Shown here piece after piece: positions 21,067 through 21,469 of a DNA stretch of 21,469 nt (its first letter is position 1; each line of letters begins with the position of its first letter). The notes beneath the pieces are model-generated. The model worked only from the letters and a program-made list of their open reading frames with translations, was not told where the DNA came from and searched no databases. Position numbers and translations under genes: made by a program. This stretch comes from Leucobacter sp. (GTDB taxonomy: Bacteria; Actinomycetota; Actinomycetes; Actinomycetales; Microbacteriaceae): positions 1-21,469 of the forward strand of contig JAPSIU010000012.1 of the NCBI GenBank assembly GCA_031178565.1. The letters are read 5' to 3'.

Positions 21067-21469
21067 ATGAGCGTGCAGCAGAGAATCTCCGTGGCCGATA
21101 CGCACATCGGAACCGGCGAGCCGGTGTTCACCATCGCGGAGATGTCGGGAAACCACAATGGGCGACTGGACGTCGCGCTCAGTATCGTCGATGCCGTGGC
21201 CCGGAGCGGGGCGCAGGCGCTGAAGATCCAGACCTACACGGCTGACACGTTGACGATCGACCTGGATGCGCCGAGGTTCAGGGTCGCGGGCGACCACGAG
21301 CTGTGGGGCGGGCGCACGCTCTACGGCCTCTATCAGGAGGCGCACACGCCGTGGGAATGGCACGAGGAGATCTTCGCGCGGGCCCGCGATCAGGGCCTGA
21401 TCCCGTTCTCGACTCCGTTCGATCCGACGTCGATTGAATTTCTGGAACAGCTCGGCGTCGCCGAGTACT
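21067..21469 (+). CDS. Pseudaminic acid synthase-like protein (PseI/NeuB family), 3'-truncated
   Basis: Condenses phosphoenolpyruvate with a hexosamine-derived 6-carbon sugar to give a nine-carbon nonulosonic acid; for PseI the product is pseudaminic acid. Only the first 134 residues are in the window. They include VFTIAEMSGNHNGRLDVALS (about 20-39), ALKIQTYTADTLTID, LWGGRTLYGLYQEAHTPWEW and LIPFSTPFDPTSIEFLEQLG. The LW-x-G-x-x-LY-x-LYQEA-x-TPWEWH block favours PseI over sialic acid NeuB or legionaminic LegI, though full length is needed to decide. It implies that the polymer or glycoprotein made by this locus carries a nonulosonic acid, with further Pse genes expected to the right. ATG 21067 is the only reasonable start. 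Confidence 0.9.
   Translation, partial: MSVQQRISVADTHIGTGEPVFTIAEMSGNHNGRLDVALSIVDAVARSGAQALKIQTYTADTLTIDLDAPRFRVAGDHELWGGRTLYGLYQEAHTPWEWHEEIFARARDQGLIPFSTPFDPTSIEFLEQLGVAEY

Noticed and set aside
20086..21363. 425-codon open frame on the minus strand
   Set aside because: Antisense to the nucleotidyltransferase and the PseI-type gene, both of which have conserved catalytic motifs.
1..21469. tRNA/rRNA genes, CRISPR arrays, insertion sequences, attachment sites
   Set aside because: No cloverleaf with a CCA-end context, no regularly spaced repeats, no transposase or integrase frame, and no flanking direct repeats of insertion type were found by eye on either strand.

Overview
The window is high-GC DNA (only 2760-2860 is clearly AT-rich) with actinobacterial gene content: a HemQ-type coproheme decarboxylase, an LCP ligase, a fused Wzz/BY-kinase, AraC and VanZ proteins, and several apparently leaderless genes. 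I infer an actinobacterium, probably Microbacteriaceae. That placement rests on gene content and protein style only. No tRNA, rRNA, CRISPR array, transposase or integrase was seen.

Region 1 (1-2747) holds the 3' part of glyA, then folD, which together supply and interconvert one-carbon units on folate. A hairpin follows. Two small genes then run leftward: an XRE regulator and a DUF6907-like Cys/His-rich protein. Region 2 (3014-7839) holds a lineage-type membrane protein, a DedA membrane protein, an ArsR regulator whose operator covers its own start codon, a double SRPBCC (AHSA1) protein, and a convergent CPA2 cation/proton antiporter. Region 3 (7956-10217) holds ccsB (cytochrome c assembly) translationally coupled to a vanZ-like gene; the latter overlaps the 3' end of convergent hemQ.

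Region 4 (10307-13669) is a leftward envelope-polymer set. A Wzz/BY-kinase and a low-molecular-weight tyrosine phosphatase (TAATG overlap) form a kinase/phosphatase pair that usually controls polysaccharide chain length and export. An LCP-family ligase that attaches glycopolymers to the wall lies downstream.

Region 5 (13830-21469) is the accessory and least ordinary part. It holds an AraC regulator, a small Tat-signal secreted protein with exactly two cysteines, a MauE-thioredoxin fusion, a membrane acyltransferase-like protein, a type I signal peptidase, an HPr-kinase-like ATPase with a C-terminal PqqD-like domain, a nucleotidyltransferase with a possible N-terminal PqqD-like segment, and the start of a pseudaminic-acid-type synthase (PseI/NeuB). 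This looks like a capsule or surface-glycan locus with a secreted-protein/redox module and an HprK/PqqD/nucleotidyltransferase module. The second resembles the poorly understood 'HPr-rel' gene sets of other phyla and is the best candidate for an undescribed system.

A recurrent regulatory feature is a -10-like hexamer (TATCCT, TAGCCT, TAGCAT or TAATGT) placed 6-8 nt before the start codon, which predicts leaderless mRNAs for six genes.
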